Positions 21,839 to 30,781 of a stretch of DNA of 44,269 nucleotides are shown here, piece by piece; within the stretch, counting starts at the first letter, position 1; every line of letters begins with the position of its first letter. Source of the stretch: a virus; the IMG/VR virus record IMGVR_UViG_3300022910_000009, positions 1 to 44,269 of that record; one strand, 5' to 3'. The notes below the pieces were generated by a model. It was not told the origin of the DNA. It made no database searches and saw nothing but the letters and a program-made list of their open reading frames with translations. The position numbers were made by a program, and so were the translations under genes.

Positions 21839-23328
21839 TGCCCAGCGCTCCGGTGCCGTTTATCAACCAGCAGGCCACCGGCCAAGAGTCGCTGTCCGGT
21901 GCGCCTGGCGTGGCGGTGAACGTGATGGTTGACCAGTCTGGCTGCATCCGACGGCGCCCTGGGCTCCAGGCTGCACCCGGGTTTACGTCCGACGTTGTGG
22001 ACGCTACCGGGCTGACTGGACTCTACTCGACTGTAGGCGGAGCGCTGTATGCAGTGGGGGGCACACCGTTCTTTCGGCAGCTCTACCAGATAGGGCCTGC
22101 GGGCGCGACGCTGCTCGGCGCTCCGGCGTCGGACGGGACACTGGCCGGGAGCGGGCGCCCGATATTCGCAGAGACGCAACTGCTGCTCGCCATTGCCGGC
22201 GGGGACGCGATGGAGAAAATTGTGCTGAGCACGGGCGTAGCTGCGCGGCTCGGTGGTACGCCGCCGCGAGCATCGCATGTCGCGGCAAACTCGTCACGCC
22301 TGCTAGGCAACATCGCTACCATCAGCTCGACCGTGGACCTCGATAAGTCGGTTGTGCGCTTCAGCGCCATCGCCAACGGGAACACGACCTACGCCAACCT
22401 CGAGGTGTGGACGGAAGGGGTGGTGTTCGGTGGCGCTGGGCACTTCTCTGCCGAGGCTAACCCTGACCCTGTGGTGGCGGTCTACGAGAATACGAACGAG
22501 GTGTTCTGCTTCGGCACGAAGTCACTCCAGGTGTTCGCTCCGGATGGTTTCGTCAGCGATACTGGTATCCCAGCTGGGTGGTCGCCATCGGTGACGCGAG
22601 AACTTGGGTGCTCTGCGCCGTACAGCATCATCAAGGTCAACCAGCAGTTCGCGTGGCTCGACGACTTGCGGCGCATTACGCTCAGCGATGCGCGAAGCGA
22701 GTCCGTCATCAGCGACCCCATCAAACGTGACCTGGACGACATCGGCACCGTATCGGATTGCTTCGGCTACCGAGTCACCACTGGCCCGTTGGATGCCATG
22801 GTTTGGAGCTTTCCGACAGACGGGCGCACGTTCGCCTTCCAACGCGGTGGCGGCTGGTCGGAGTGGCTCGGGTGGAGCGGGGGCAACTGGAGCCCATTTA
22901 CCATCACCTCGTCGAGTATCTCCCCAACGAGCCACGATGTCCTGGCGGGCACGGCCGACGGGCGAGTCGGGCGCTTCAGCTTGGACGCCCAGGACGACCT
23001 CGGGGCGCCCATCAATCTTCGCGTGGATACGGGCTACATCAATCGCGGGACTGACGAGCAGAAGCACTGTCGGCGGCTGTATGTCGCGCTGCGGCGCGGC
23101 GCGGGCGCCGCTTCTGGCACCAAAGCCCTCATCAGCTGGCGAGACCAGCCTGGTCCGTTCGAGCCGCCTCTCGAAGTGGAGCTCGGCCCGCTTGGCGACA
23201 CGGAAATTGTGGTACAGTTGACCTCGCTAGGTGTGTACCGGCGCCGGCAGTGGCGCTTTGAATATTCTGGCGCGGAAGACCTGGCACTGGTCGGCGTGAC
23301 CGAAGAGTTTGACATCCTGAAGGACTGA
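21838..23328 (+). CDS. Tail needle-hub / DNA stabilisation protein, P22 gp10-like
   Basis: 496 residues from ATG 21838, sharing one base with the upstream TAA. The N-terminal VPFINQQATGQESLSG and IRRRPGLQAAPGF, regular beta-blade segments (NEVFCFGTKSLQVFAPDGF, WSEWLGWSGGNW) and the beta-rich end resemble P22 gp10-family hub proteins. These complete the tail tube and seal the packaged DNA. The position after tailspike and gp4-like genes agrees. Confidence 0.8.
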   Translation: MPSAPVPFINQQATGQESLSGAPGVAVNVMVDQSGCIRRRPGLQAAPGFTSDVVDATGLTGLYSTVGGALYAVGGTPFFRQLYQIGPAGATLLGAPASDGTLAGSGRPIFAETQLLLAIAGGDAMEKIVLSTGVAARLGGTPPRASHVAANSSRLLGNIATISSTVDLDKSVVRFSAIANGNTTYANLEVWTEGVVFGGAGHFSAEANPDPVVAVYENTNEVFCFGTKSLQVFAPDGFVSDTGIPAGWSPSVTRELGCSAPYSIIKVNQQFAWLDDLRRITLSDARSESVISDPIKRDLDDIGTVSDCFGYRVTTGPLDAMVWSFPTDGRTFAFQRGGGWSEWLGWSGGNWSPFTITSSSISPTSHDVLAGTADGRVGRFSLDAQDDLGAPINLRVDTGYINRGTDEQKHCRRLYVALRRGAGAASGTKALISWRDQPGPFEPPLEVELGPLGDTEIVVQLTSLGVYRRRQWRFEYSGAEDLALVGVTEEFDILKD

Positions 23329-23336
23329 GAAATCCC

Positions 23337-23798
23337 ATGAGCAGACTGAGTGGAACGGCGACGGGCGCGGCGAGCGGAGCGGCTACTGGCGCAGCACTCG
23401 GGCCATGGGGCGCTGCGGCGGGCGGCGTCGTGGGCGGCCTGCTCGGCTATTTCGGTAGCGGAGACGATGGTGCGCAGAAGGATGCTCAGGAAGCAAAGCT
23501 CGCGGCCGGGCGCGAGGCGGCGGCGGACTACATGGCGTATCGCGACACGGTGAACCAGGCGCACATGAAGGCGATGGCCAACCAGCAGAGCTTCTTCGAC
23601 ACCAACAGCAGCATGCTGAATTCGATGAACGGCGGCCAGGGTGCGCCGGATGTTGCGGGTGGCGTGTATGAGTCTCCGATCCAGGCCGAGGGCATGAAGA
23701 AGGTGGCGATCGCTAGCACGGCCCCCAATTACCAAGGGCAGCCAATGCCGACGCAGAACGCGCCGCAACAGCTGAGCTATGTCCCGAGGGGACAGTAA
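23337..23798 (+). CDS. Small ejection protein with glycine zipper (gp7-like)
   Basis: 153 residues from ATG 23337. Residues 5-40 are a Gly/Ala zipper (TGAASGAATGAALGPWGAAAGG) that could insert in membranes. They are followed by a helical Ala/Gln-rich part. Its place at the head of the internal-protein cluster suggests that it is a short ejection protein that primes the channel, as P22 gp7 does. The sequence alone does not prove homology. Confidence 0.65.
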   Translation: MSRLSGTATGAASGAATGAALGPWGAAAGGVVGGLLGYFGSGDDGAQKDAQEAKLAAGREAAADYMAYRDTVNQAHMKAMANQQSFFDTNSSMLNSMNGGQGAPDVAGGVYESPIQAEGMKKVAIASTAPNYQGQPMPTQNAPQQLSYVPRGQ

Positions 23799-24928
23799 TG
23801 CCAGCCAACGACATCGCCGGCCAAGTCAGCGGCGGCACCACAGCCACCGGCCCACTGGACTTCCGCCCGCCGCAACAGCCGCCTGCGGCACAGGGTGGCC
23901 AGCAGTACGACGCGGACGGGTATCCGCTACCGAACGCCGACCAAATCAAGGCCGCGCAGTACTCCTACAGCTTCGATGCGAACGGGCAGAAGACGGCCAC
24001 TGGAACGGTCGCATACGACCCGAGCATGCAGCCGCCGTCTCCGGATAGCGACAACCCGTTCCAGCCGGGTAGTAGCCAGGCCATGGCGTGGGTCAACCAC
24101 AACGCCAAGAAGAAGCAGAACCAGGCGAACAAGGAAGCCTGGCAGAAGCAGCACGAATCGCAGCGGCAGCAACAACCGGCAGCGGCTGCGCCAGCGCAAA
24201 GCTCCGCTGCCGCAACGCCATTTCAGTCGAGCGGCGTGGACCTGACCCAGCAGGGTAAGGGGGAATCGTACATCGACTCGATTCTGCAGCATTACGGCGA
24301 GGCAGGTGTCCCGCAGGTTGGCAACGAGAGCAAGAACACGCTCGAGTCGTTCCGCAGCTCACAGCCGGCCGACATGTCACCGTACTACGACTACGCAAGC
24401 AAGCTGGCGTCGTCCAAAATCGACAATGCGATGGCCGCGCGCGGGTCGTACGGTTCGAGTAATGCTACCGGCCAGATTGGCGCGGCAGAAGTGGCGCTCC
24501 GAGCACAGGAGGCTCGGGACAATGCCCAGTACGGGCTATCCCGATTCGCCCAGGAAGGCTCGCTCGCGGGCGCGGCTGACCAGCAGGGTAACGTCGCCAA
24601 CGGTATTCAGTACCAGTGGACGAAGGGTCTCGGAGACATGGCGATGAACGACCAACAGGCCGGACAGGACCGCAACCAAAACCTCTGGAACAACAACTTC
24701 CAGCTCGCCGCGGCGAAGGCTGGCGTGTACGGCGCCGGTGCCAGCGGCGCAATCAACGACGTGAACGCAGCTACGGACGCCGCCGAGAACGCCAAGCAGG
24801 GCAACGCGACTGACGCGCTGAGCATCGCGAACTCCAACGCGAACTCCTCGAACGCGGTGACAGCGGGGCTACTGAATTCGGCGAACACCGCAGCAAACAA
24901 CTACATCAAGTACAAGGCGAGCAACTGA
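23798..24928 (+). CDS. Internal virion (ejection) protein
   Basis: 376 residues from ATG 23798 (TAATG overlap). The first 150 residues are Gln/Pro/Ala/Ser-rich and disordered. The rest is helical, with repeated Ala, Asn and Gln (GQIGAAEVALRAQEARDNAQYGL, NSNANSSNAV). This composition is typical of podophage proteins packaged inside the head and ejected with DNA. Confidence 0.65.
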   Translation: MPANDIAGQVSGGTTATGPLDFRPPQQPPAAQGGQQYDADGYPLPNADQIKAAQYSYSFDANGQKTATGTVAYDPSMQPPSPDSDNPFQPGSSQAMAWVNHNAKKKQNQANKEAWQKQHESQRQQQPAAAAPAQSSAAATPFQSSGVDLTQQGKGESYIDSILQHYGEAGVPQVGNESKNTLESFRSSQPADMSPYYDYASKLASSKIDNAMAARGSYGSSNATGQIGAAEVALRAQEARDNAQYGLSRFAQEGSLAGAADQQGNVANGIQYQWTKGLGDMAMNDQQAGQDRNQNLWNNNFQLAAAKAGVYGAGASGAINDVNAATDAAENAKQGNATDALSIANSNANSSNAVTAGLLNSANTAANNYIKYKASN

Positions 24929-25746
24929 TGGCCGTACGTGGAATCGAACCGAGCTATTTCGCCGGCATGCCGACCGTTCAGCGCGACCCGCGCGCGGGCC
25001 AACCGGGCGAGGCCTACGCGGCAATGCCCGGGCAAGCGCTGTCTGAGGTCAATGCACTGGGTGAGCGGCGTCGCGAGAGTGACCAGAGCAACGCATTCCG
25101 CGCGCGCGAGCAGTCGCATCGTGAGCAGCAGGATGCAACGTCATCGGCTCGGGAGGACCGGCGGCTGGGCATGTACCAGCAGGGTGAGGACCGTCGTCAG
25201 TCCCAGCAGGAATTCGAGAACGACCGGCTCAAGTCGGCGGACACCAGGAAGCTTGTGCAGGCGATGCAAGCGGCGCTCGACGACGGGGAGGTTGGGATTG
25301 CCGAGGCCATCGCCGCCGAGCTCCGTGGGCGGGGCATCCAGGCCAAGCCGCTAGGGGCACAAGCCCCTGCCCAGCCAGGAGCGCCTCGTGGCCCGCAACC
25401 GGGCCCAGCTGGGGCGCCTGGCGCCGCGCGTCCCATGTCCAAGGCAGACGCCGCCACGAGCGCGCAGCTCGACGAGGCGGAGCAGCGCATCATCCCGAAG
25501 CTGCGGGGCGGTCCTACCGCTACGCCGTCCCCGCGTGCGGCAGCGCCGCGACCAAGCAATCAGGACGTGGCGCTATCCAACCAGCTCGACCAAATCGACA
25601 AACAGTATTCGGCAGGCCTTGGCGTGCAGCCCGGCAACCCGAAGCCGCTGCTACCGGGCGGCCGGCGGAGCCCGCTGCGCTCGCGCGCCATCGAGGCGGA
25701 CCAGTTGCTAAGTGCGGATGACCCGCTGAACCGAATCGTCCAATGA
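24928..25746 (+). CDS. Internal virion protein with coiled coil
   Basis: 272 residues from ATG 24928 (TGATG overlap). Residues about 35-110 are a charged helical stretch rich in Arg, Glu, Gln and Ser. Residues 135-175 are Pro/Gly/Ala-rich, and a second helical and Pro-rich part follows. No domain is recognised. The gene order places it in the ejection-protein cluster. Confidence 0.6.
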   Translation: MAVRGIEPSYFAGMPTVQRDPRAGQPGEAYAAMPGQALSEVNALGERRRESDQSNAFRAREQSHREQQDATSSAREDRRLGMYQQGEDRRQSQQEFENDRLKSADTRKLVQAMQAALDDGEVGIAEAIAAELRGRGIQAKPLGAQAPAQPGAPRGPQPGPAGAPGAARPMSKADAATSAQLDEAEQRIIPKLRGGPTATPSPRAAAPRPSNQDVALSNQLDQIDKQYSAGLGVQPGNPKPLLPGGRRSPLRSRAIEADQLLSADDPLNRIVQ

Positions 25747-26858
25747 CCGACCAAGGCCCCCGCTCGCTCCTACCAGGCGTCGCGATGCGCCCGCGTGCCC
25801 CGTATGGCATGACGCCAGGGGTGCGCGCGGTGCTGCCCGGCATCAACGACATGTCGGCTACGGCGTGGAACAAGCCGCCAGAGCCGGACAAGATTGACCT
25901 GGACGTACCGATGGCGAACCCGCCGGAGCCCGCGCAGCCGCAAGCCGATGAGCCGCAGGGCTACGAACTCACTATGCCGGATGGGAGCACGGTCCACTTG
26001 CGCTCGCAGGCCCACAAGCAGCGTGACGCGGAACAGGTGAAGGCGCTCGGCGACGCCCTGCTAAACCACGCGGTGTCCGATGAGGAGAAGGCCGTGGCGC
26101 AGCGAGCCATCGAGTGGGGCATGGCCCAGGTCGGCCAAGCGGACATCGGCTCGATTCGCAAGGACATGACCCACTACTGGGACGTTGGCTCCGGCGGCAT
26201 CCTGAAGACCGACCTGCAGGCCATGAAGTCCAAGGCAAACCGCGGCGGCAAGGGCGGAGTTCCGAACGCCGTTGGCGAAAATGGCATGCCGCTCCCGACC
26301 ACGAAGTTCGGCCACGCGCTCGACAAGGACCTCAACGACCGCGTGAGCCAAGTCATCCAGCAAGAGCGCATGGGCGGGAAGTACATGGCTCTGTCGGATG
26401 CCGAGAATACGCTCGGGCAAATGGAGGACGCGCTCAACTCCGGCAACTCGATGAGCGAGCGCGTGGCTGTACAGCAGCAGCTGCTAGCGCTCACCGGCAA
26501 GGCATCGCGCGAGTCGGAGCAAGCCGCTATCACTGGCGCCGCCGGCAAGTGGGAGGAGCTCAGGAACAAGTTGAGCCTTTGGACCAGTGCCGACCCAAAT
26601 CTGTCGCGTGCGTATGTATCCAAGTTCAAAGGCATGATTGCCACGCAACGCTCGTCGATTGCGAAGCTCAAGCAGCAGCTCGCGGTACAGGCGGCTACGC
26701 GCATGCGTGAGCAAGCCAGCGGTTACCCGCCGGACGTGTCGTCGCATGCGGCTGACATTGTTTACGGCTCGCTCTCGGGCAACTTTCGCGGAGGTAGCTA
26801 CGAACCGCCAGCGCCGGCAGTGACCAGCGCCCATGACCCGTACTCGGGGCTCGACTGA
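25743..26858 (+). CDS. Internal virion protein
   Basis: 371 residues from ATG 25743 (ATGA overlap). The first 90 residues are Pro-rich, then a long helical protein follows (EEKAVAQRAIEWGMAQVGQ, DAENTLGQMEDALNSGNSM). No catalytic motif is seen. It is joined by overlaps to its neighbours. It is probably an ejection protein that forms part of the trans-envelope channel. Confidence 0.6.
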   Translation: MTDQGPRSLLPGVAMRPRAPYGMTPGVRAVLPGINDMSATAWNKPPEPDKIDLDVPMANPPEPAQPQADEPQGYELTMPDGSTVHLRSQAHKQRDAEQVKALGDALLNHAVSDEEKAVAQRAIEWGMAQVGQADIGSIRKDMTHYWDVGSGGILKTDLQAMKSKANRGGKGGVPNAVGENGMPLPTTKFGHALDKDLNDRVSQVIQQERMGGKYMALSDAENTLGQMEDALNSGNSMSERVAVQQQLLALTGKASRESEQAAITGAAGKWEELRNKLSLWTSADPNLSRAYVSKFKGMIATQRSSIAKLKQQLAVQAATRMREQASGYPPDVSSHAADIVYGSLSGNFRGGSYEPPAPAVTSAHDPYSGLD

Positions 26859-29800
26859 TGTACACGGCGGAGCAATACGCGCGCGCCAAGGCGGCCCTCA
26901 ACGACCCCGACCTAGAGAAGAAGGTGGGGGCGGAGCGCATGGGCAAGTGGGCGCGAAACGTGGCCGAGTACGAGACGGCCCAAGGCGCGCCAGGAGGCCC
27001 CGGGTTGTCCGAGCAGGATGTGGCTCGACTGGAGACCCCGCTAGCTATTGGTGGCGCGTTGCCTAACGAGAGCATCGCGCCGGACTACCAGTACCATCCC
27101 CCGGAGGATTTCGATGAGAAGCTGCCGAACGCGACCAAGCGAAAGCGGTACTCGGCGCCACCGGAGTACGTCACCAAGCAGCCCGGGAAGGCTCTGGCGC
27201 AGCTAGCGAAGAATCGCCTTACGGACCCGCTGAACGGCTCGAATGGCGCGATGTACTTCGAGCCTTCCGAGAAGCAGTTCGCGGCGGACATGGGGGAGTA
27301 CCTCAAAGCCAAGGGCGTAGAGCCGGGCAGCGAGGACTATCGCCTGGCGTTCGCCGACTACAAGGACCGCAAATGGGAGCAGGCCTACAAGCAAGCCGAG
27401 GCGACGGATAGCCCGCTGCTGCGAGTGGCGTACGTGCCAGAGAACGCGAACGGCTGGACGAAGCTGCAAGCGTACCTGGCGGACAAGACGGACGCGGCGA
27501 GCGCATTCGCGCAAGGATTCGCCAGTGGCGGAACGCTGGGCATGACGCGCGCGCTGCACTCGGACGCCGATCGCGAACAGCTAGCGCGACACCCTATCGC
27601 TGAGACGCTTGGAGAGTTCGGTGGCGCCGTGACACCCGGCGGCTTAGCGAGCAAGTTGACCGGAACCGTGGGCCGTGGCGCGGCCAGGCTCGGGCCAGTC
27701 GGGGCCGCGGCGGTGGCGGGGGGTGTAGCCGCCCCGCTCGACGTTGCAGCCCATGCTGGCGCGGAGGAGCTGTCCAATAGGCTGCATGGCCGTCCGGTAG
27801 ACCAGGACGCGAAGGGCCAGTTTGCTAGCAAGCTGCTCGGGAGCGCTCTGCTCGGGACGGGTATGGGTGTCGTCGGTGAGTACCTGGCATCCGGAGCGCA
27901 GGGTTACCGTGAGCACGTGCGCTCGCCGCTGAGCAAGTTCGGAACGGAGCTAACGAACGCCGAGTCGACCGGCACCGCCACGGACGCACTCAGCGGCTTG
28001 AAGCCATCGAGCGACGTGCAGAAGTACCTCGATAAGGCCCGCGGACCGGTGCCTGGTGAAGACCGACCATTGCCCTCCGGGAGCGCAGTGGAGTACGCGG
28101 CAGGAGACGTGCGCGGGCCCGTAGTGGCGCAGCAGAGTCTGGAGCACACCGCGGCGCTCCAGCGAATGGAGCGCGAGAGCGGGCGCATGTACCAGGGTGA
28201 CGCGGGTCTGCGCCAGCCAAAGCCGATGGGCGAGCTCGTGCGGACCTTGCGAGAACACATCCTCGAGCGTAGTCAGCCGGAGGCGGCTAGCGAGTTCCTG
28301 CCGGCGCCAGGACAATCGCTCGGAGCCAGGAACAACGCCCAGCTCATCGACTTCGCACGAAAGCTCGTGCGCCCGCGCTTGGCCCTCGATGTGGACGCCG
28401 CGAAGGAGGCGGCGCGCACAGGTGGCCAAGTGGTGAGCCTGGAGGACGCCGAGCGGATGGGCTTTGCGGTGAAGGGGCTCGAGAACGAGGCGAATCCCGC
28501 TACCGGCGTACCGCACAACGCGCCGACACTGAGCGGTGACTCGTTCCCCTGGTTCCCGCAGGCGAACCCGGTAGAGGTGCTGCCGAAGTACACGAAGGAG
28601 CAACTTGCGGCGCACGCTGATGAACTCGTTGGCTACCCAGCGGCGACGCCCGAGCAGGCAGCCGCGCTGAACAAGTGGTCTTTCGGTCACGACGAGGCCA
28701 TCCGCGGTGTGCAACGGGGCGACCCGGACGCCGCCATCATCCAGAAGCGGCTCGAAGCCTACGGCGGCCCGGTCGACAAACTGGGCGTTCCACACGAGCA
28801 GCACCTGGCGGAAGCCAAGGAAGCGGCGCGGCACATCGGCGAGTACCTGGCGGCCACGCCTCCGTCGTCCAAGCTCCCATTCGTTTACCGTGGGCTCGTG
28901 CTATCGCGCGAGGAAGCCAAGAAATTCCTGCAGCGCGGAGAATTCGACCTCGGCAACTCTGCCAGCTCTGTGTCCGCCGACCCCGCAGTGGCACGCTCTT
29001 TCGTCGCTCGCAACGTGAAGCCTGGAGACGTGGGCATCACCCTGAAGCTCGAGCACAACGGGGCCCGCGACATCAGCCCCTACGCGGCCGACCGAGTGAA
29101 GATTGAGAAAGAGCTGCTGATGCCCGGTGGCAGCAAGTTCTCGGCGGTGAACCGCTTTGAGGACGCCTCCAATCCTGGCCACTACATCGTAGTGGGCAAA
29201 CAGGCCCCGCCGGAGGGTGACCTAGGCGCCACGCGCCCGGAGATTGAACCGCCGGCAGTGGAGGTCCCGCCCGGCCATTCACCAAAGACGTTCCGCGTCA
29301 TTCTGGAGCCACGTGCCTACGACGCCATGAAAATGGAGGCGCAAATCAAAGCCATCGACCAGGCCGGTAAGGCAGGTACAGAGGCCAAGGTGGACCCGGT
29401 GTGGCCCGAGCTCATGCGCGCGGCGCGCGTGGACCGCGAGCAGTTCGGCAAGGCGTGGTCGGGGCTCAAGAACATCCACCATGAAGAGCTCACGGCGCTC
29501 GAGCAGCGCGCGGCGCACGCCGGCATCACCGAGAGCAAGCCGTATGACCAGATGAGCGGCAACGCCCAGAAGACGGCGAACGCCGCGCTCACGAACTACG
29601 GTGTGGCGCCACAAGAGACCAACAAGGCACTTGGTGAGCTGGCGGACAACGCTGGCGTTCGGCAGAACCTGGAGACGCTCCGCGGCACGCGCGCCTACTC
29701 CGCACTCAAGGAAAAAGCCACGCCAGCGCTCAATGAGAGCATCACGACCGGCGGCGCCTTTACGCGCTTGGGCGGCTTGTTGCCAGGCGCCAGGCTCCGT

Positions 29801-30067
29801 GGCGACGCTGTGGCGCGCTCGGTGGCTCGAGGCCCTGAGGGAGATGCGCTGTTCGTCAGGAAATTCAACACCGGCCTGATGAACGAGCCGCTCGGGCGCG
29901 AGGTGGCGCCGTCTGGCCCGTTCGGCAACCTGCTGTCGATGGGGCGCGGAGCGCTGGGCATCAAGACGGGTTCGGTGTACGATTCATACTCCGAGCGAAC
30001 TGGCCCTGGCAGTTCCCTGTCACCGGAAGAGAAAGCAAAGCTGCAACAGCTATTGGAGTCGCAATGA
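26858..30067 (+). CDS. Giant ejection protein carrying an ADP-ribosyltransferase-like domain
   Basis: 1069 residues from ATG 26858. Residues 1-210 are a charged helical domain, and 215-345 contain Gly/Ala-rich hydrophobic segments (LGPVGAAAVAGGVAAP, LLGTGMGVVGEYLASG) that could enter membranes. Residues about 600-785 follow the R-S-E class of ADP-ribosyltransferases: YRG with R678, a Ser-rich SASSVSADPAVARSF block (701-715) and the EKE motif at 750-752 (IEKELLMPGGSKF). The C-terminal 280 residues are helical. Phage T4 Alt is a known precedent for an ejected ADP-ribosyltransferase. The host target is unknown. Confidence 0.7.
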   Translation: MYTAEQYARAKAALNDPDLEKKVGAERMGKWARNVAEYETAQGAPGGPGLSEQDVARLETPLAIGGALPNESIAPDYQYHPPEDFDEKLPNATKRKRYSAPPEYVTKQPGKALAQLAKNRLTDPLNGSNGAMYFEPSEKQFAADMGEYLKAKGVEPGSEDYRLAFADYKDRKWEQAYKQAEATDSPLLRVAYVPENANGWTKLQAYLADKTDAASAFAQGFASGGTLGMTRALHSDADREQLARHPIAETLGEFGGAVTPGGLASKLTGTVGRGAARLGPVGAAAVAGGVAAPLDVAAHAGAEELSNRLHGRPVDQDAKGQFASKLLGSALLGTGMGVVGEYLASGAQGYREHVRSPLSKFGTELTNAESTGTATDALSGLKPSSDVQKYLDKARGPVPGEDRPLPSGSAVEYAAGDVRGPVVAQQSLEHTAALQRMERESGRMYQGDAGLRQPKPMGELVRTLREHILERSQPEAASEFLPAPGQSLGARNNAQLIDFARKLVRPRLALDVDAAKEAARTGGQVVSLEDAERMGFAVKGLENEANPATGVPHNAPTLSGDSFPWFPQANPVEVLPKYTKEQLAAHADELVGYPAATPEQAAALNKWSFGHDEAIRGVQRGDPDAAIIQKRLEAYGGPVDKLGVPHEQHLAEAKEAARHIGEYLAATPPSSKLPFVYRGLVLSREEAKKFLQRGEFDLGNSASSVSADPAVARSFVARNVKPGDVGITLKLEHNGARDISPYAADRVKIEKELLMPGGSKFSAVNRFEDASNPGHYIVVGKQAPPEGDLGATRPEIEPPAVEVPPGHSPKTFRVILEPRAYDAMKMEAQIKAIDQAGKAGTEAKVDPVWPELMRAARVDREQFGKAWSGLKNIHHEELTALEQRAAHAGITESKPYDQMSGNAQKTANAALTNYGVAPQETNKALGELADNAGVRQNLETLRGTRAYSALKEKATPALNESITTGGAFTRLGGLLPGARLRGDAVARSVARGPEGDALFVRKFNTGLMNEPLGREVAPSGPFGNLLSMGRGALGIKTGSVYDSYSERTGPGSSLSPEEKAKLQQLLESQ

Positions 30068-30462
30068 GCGCAGACACCACAATCGTCAAGTATATCGGCG
30101 CGGCGCTGCCTGCCAACGGGCAGGTCGTGAGCATTTTCGACACGACTGTTGCCTTTCCAAGCGCGCAGTACTTGGCCATGAACAAGATGAAGCGGCTTCA
30201 GGTCGACCTGTTCAACGACCAGGCGGGCACATATTTCTGGTACAAGTCGCAGACGCGCAACACGAACCCCGGCGCGACTCCTGTTTGGCAAGTGATCGGA
30301 ACCAAGGCGATTGCCATCCCGGCGGCGAACACGACTAACACCGATGACTTCCTGATCGAGGAGTACTCGGACTGGAAGCTCGAGTGGACCAACGGTGCAA
30401 CCCCGCAAACAAAGTTCATTGTCGACTTGGCCCTTAGCGGGGAGCGCGTGAAGTCGACGTAG
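30064..30462 (+). CDS. Small beta-rich virion-region protein
   Basis: 132 residues from ATG 30064 (ATGA overlap). It is beta-rich without Cys (QVVSIFDTTVAFPSAQYLAM, TYFWYKSQTRNTNPG, DWKLEWTNGATPQTKF). No family is named. It follows the ejection genes and precedes the esterase, so it could be a tail or appendage protein. Confidence 0.6.
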   Translation: MSADTTIVKYIGAALPANGQVVSIFDTTVAFPSAQYLAMNKMKRLQVDLFNDQAGTYFWYKSQTRNTNPGATPVWQVIGTKAIAIPAANTTNTDDFLIEEYSDWKLEWTNGATPQTKFIVDLALSGERVKST

Positions 30463-30475
30463 AGGAGCGAGGAGC

Positions 30476-30781
30476 ATGTCCGGTATCACGCCGAATCATT
30501 GGCCCAATGACCCACCGAGCGTTACCGACATGCAAGGCGGGACCACCACTTTGGTGTTGGGATTCAGCCCTGTAATCGTGGCCAACATTACCGCTGGATG
30601 TAGCATCGTGTGCACCTTGAGAACACCCGCTGGAGTTACGCTGACGACCGGCTATGCGGCGCCGGCTGGCTCGCGCGTGAACGGGACACCGGGCTCGTTC
30701 CGCGTCATGGCCATGCTGGCCGCTGGCACCGTGAACATTTTGGACGGTTCCACCGTCGACTGGGTCATCGCCGGTCCGTGA
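30476..30781 (+). CDS. Small beta-rich protein, possible appendage subunit
   Basis: 101 residues from ATG 30476, with GAGGAG-CGAGGAGC upstream. It is hydrophobic and beta-rich (TTTLVLGFSPVIVANITAG, VNILDGSTVDWVIAG). The composition suggests a small immunoglobulin-like or jelly-roll fold. Its stop overlaps the GTG of the SGNH protein, suggesting that the two are made together. Confidence 0.55.
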   Translation: MSGITPNHWPNDPPSVTDMQGGTTTLVLGFSPVIVANITAGCSIVCTLRTPAGVTLTTGYAAPAGSRVNGTPGSFRVMAMLAAGTVNILDGSTVDWVIAGP

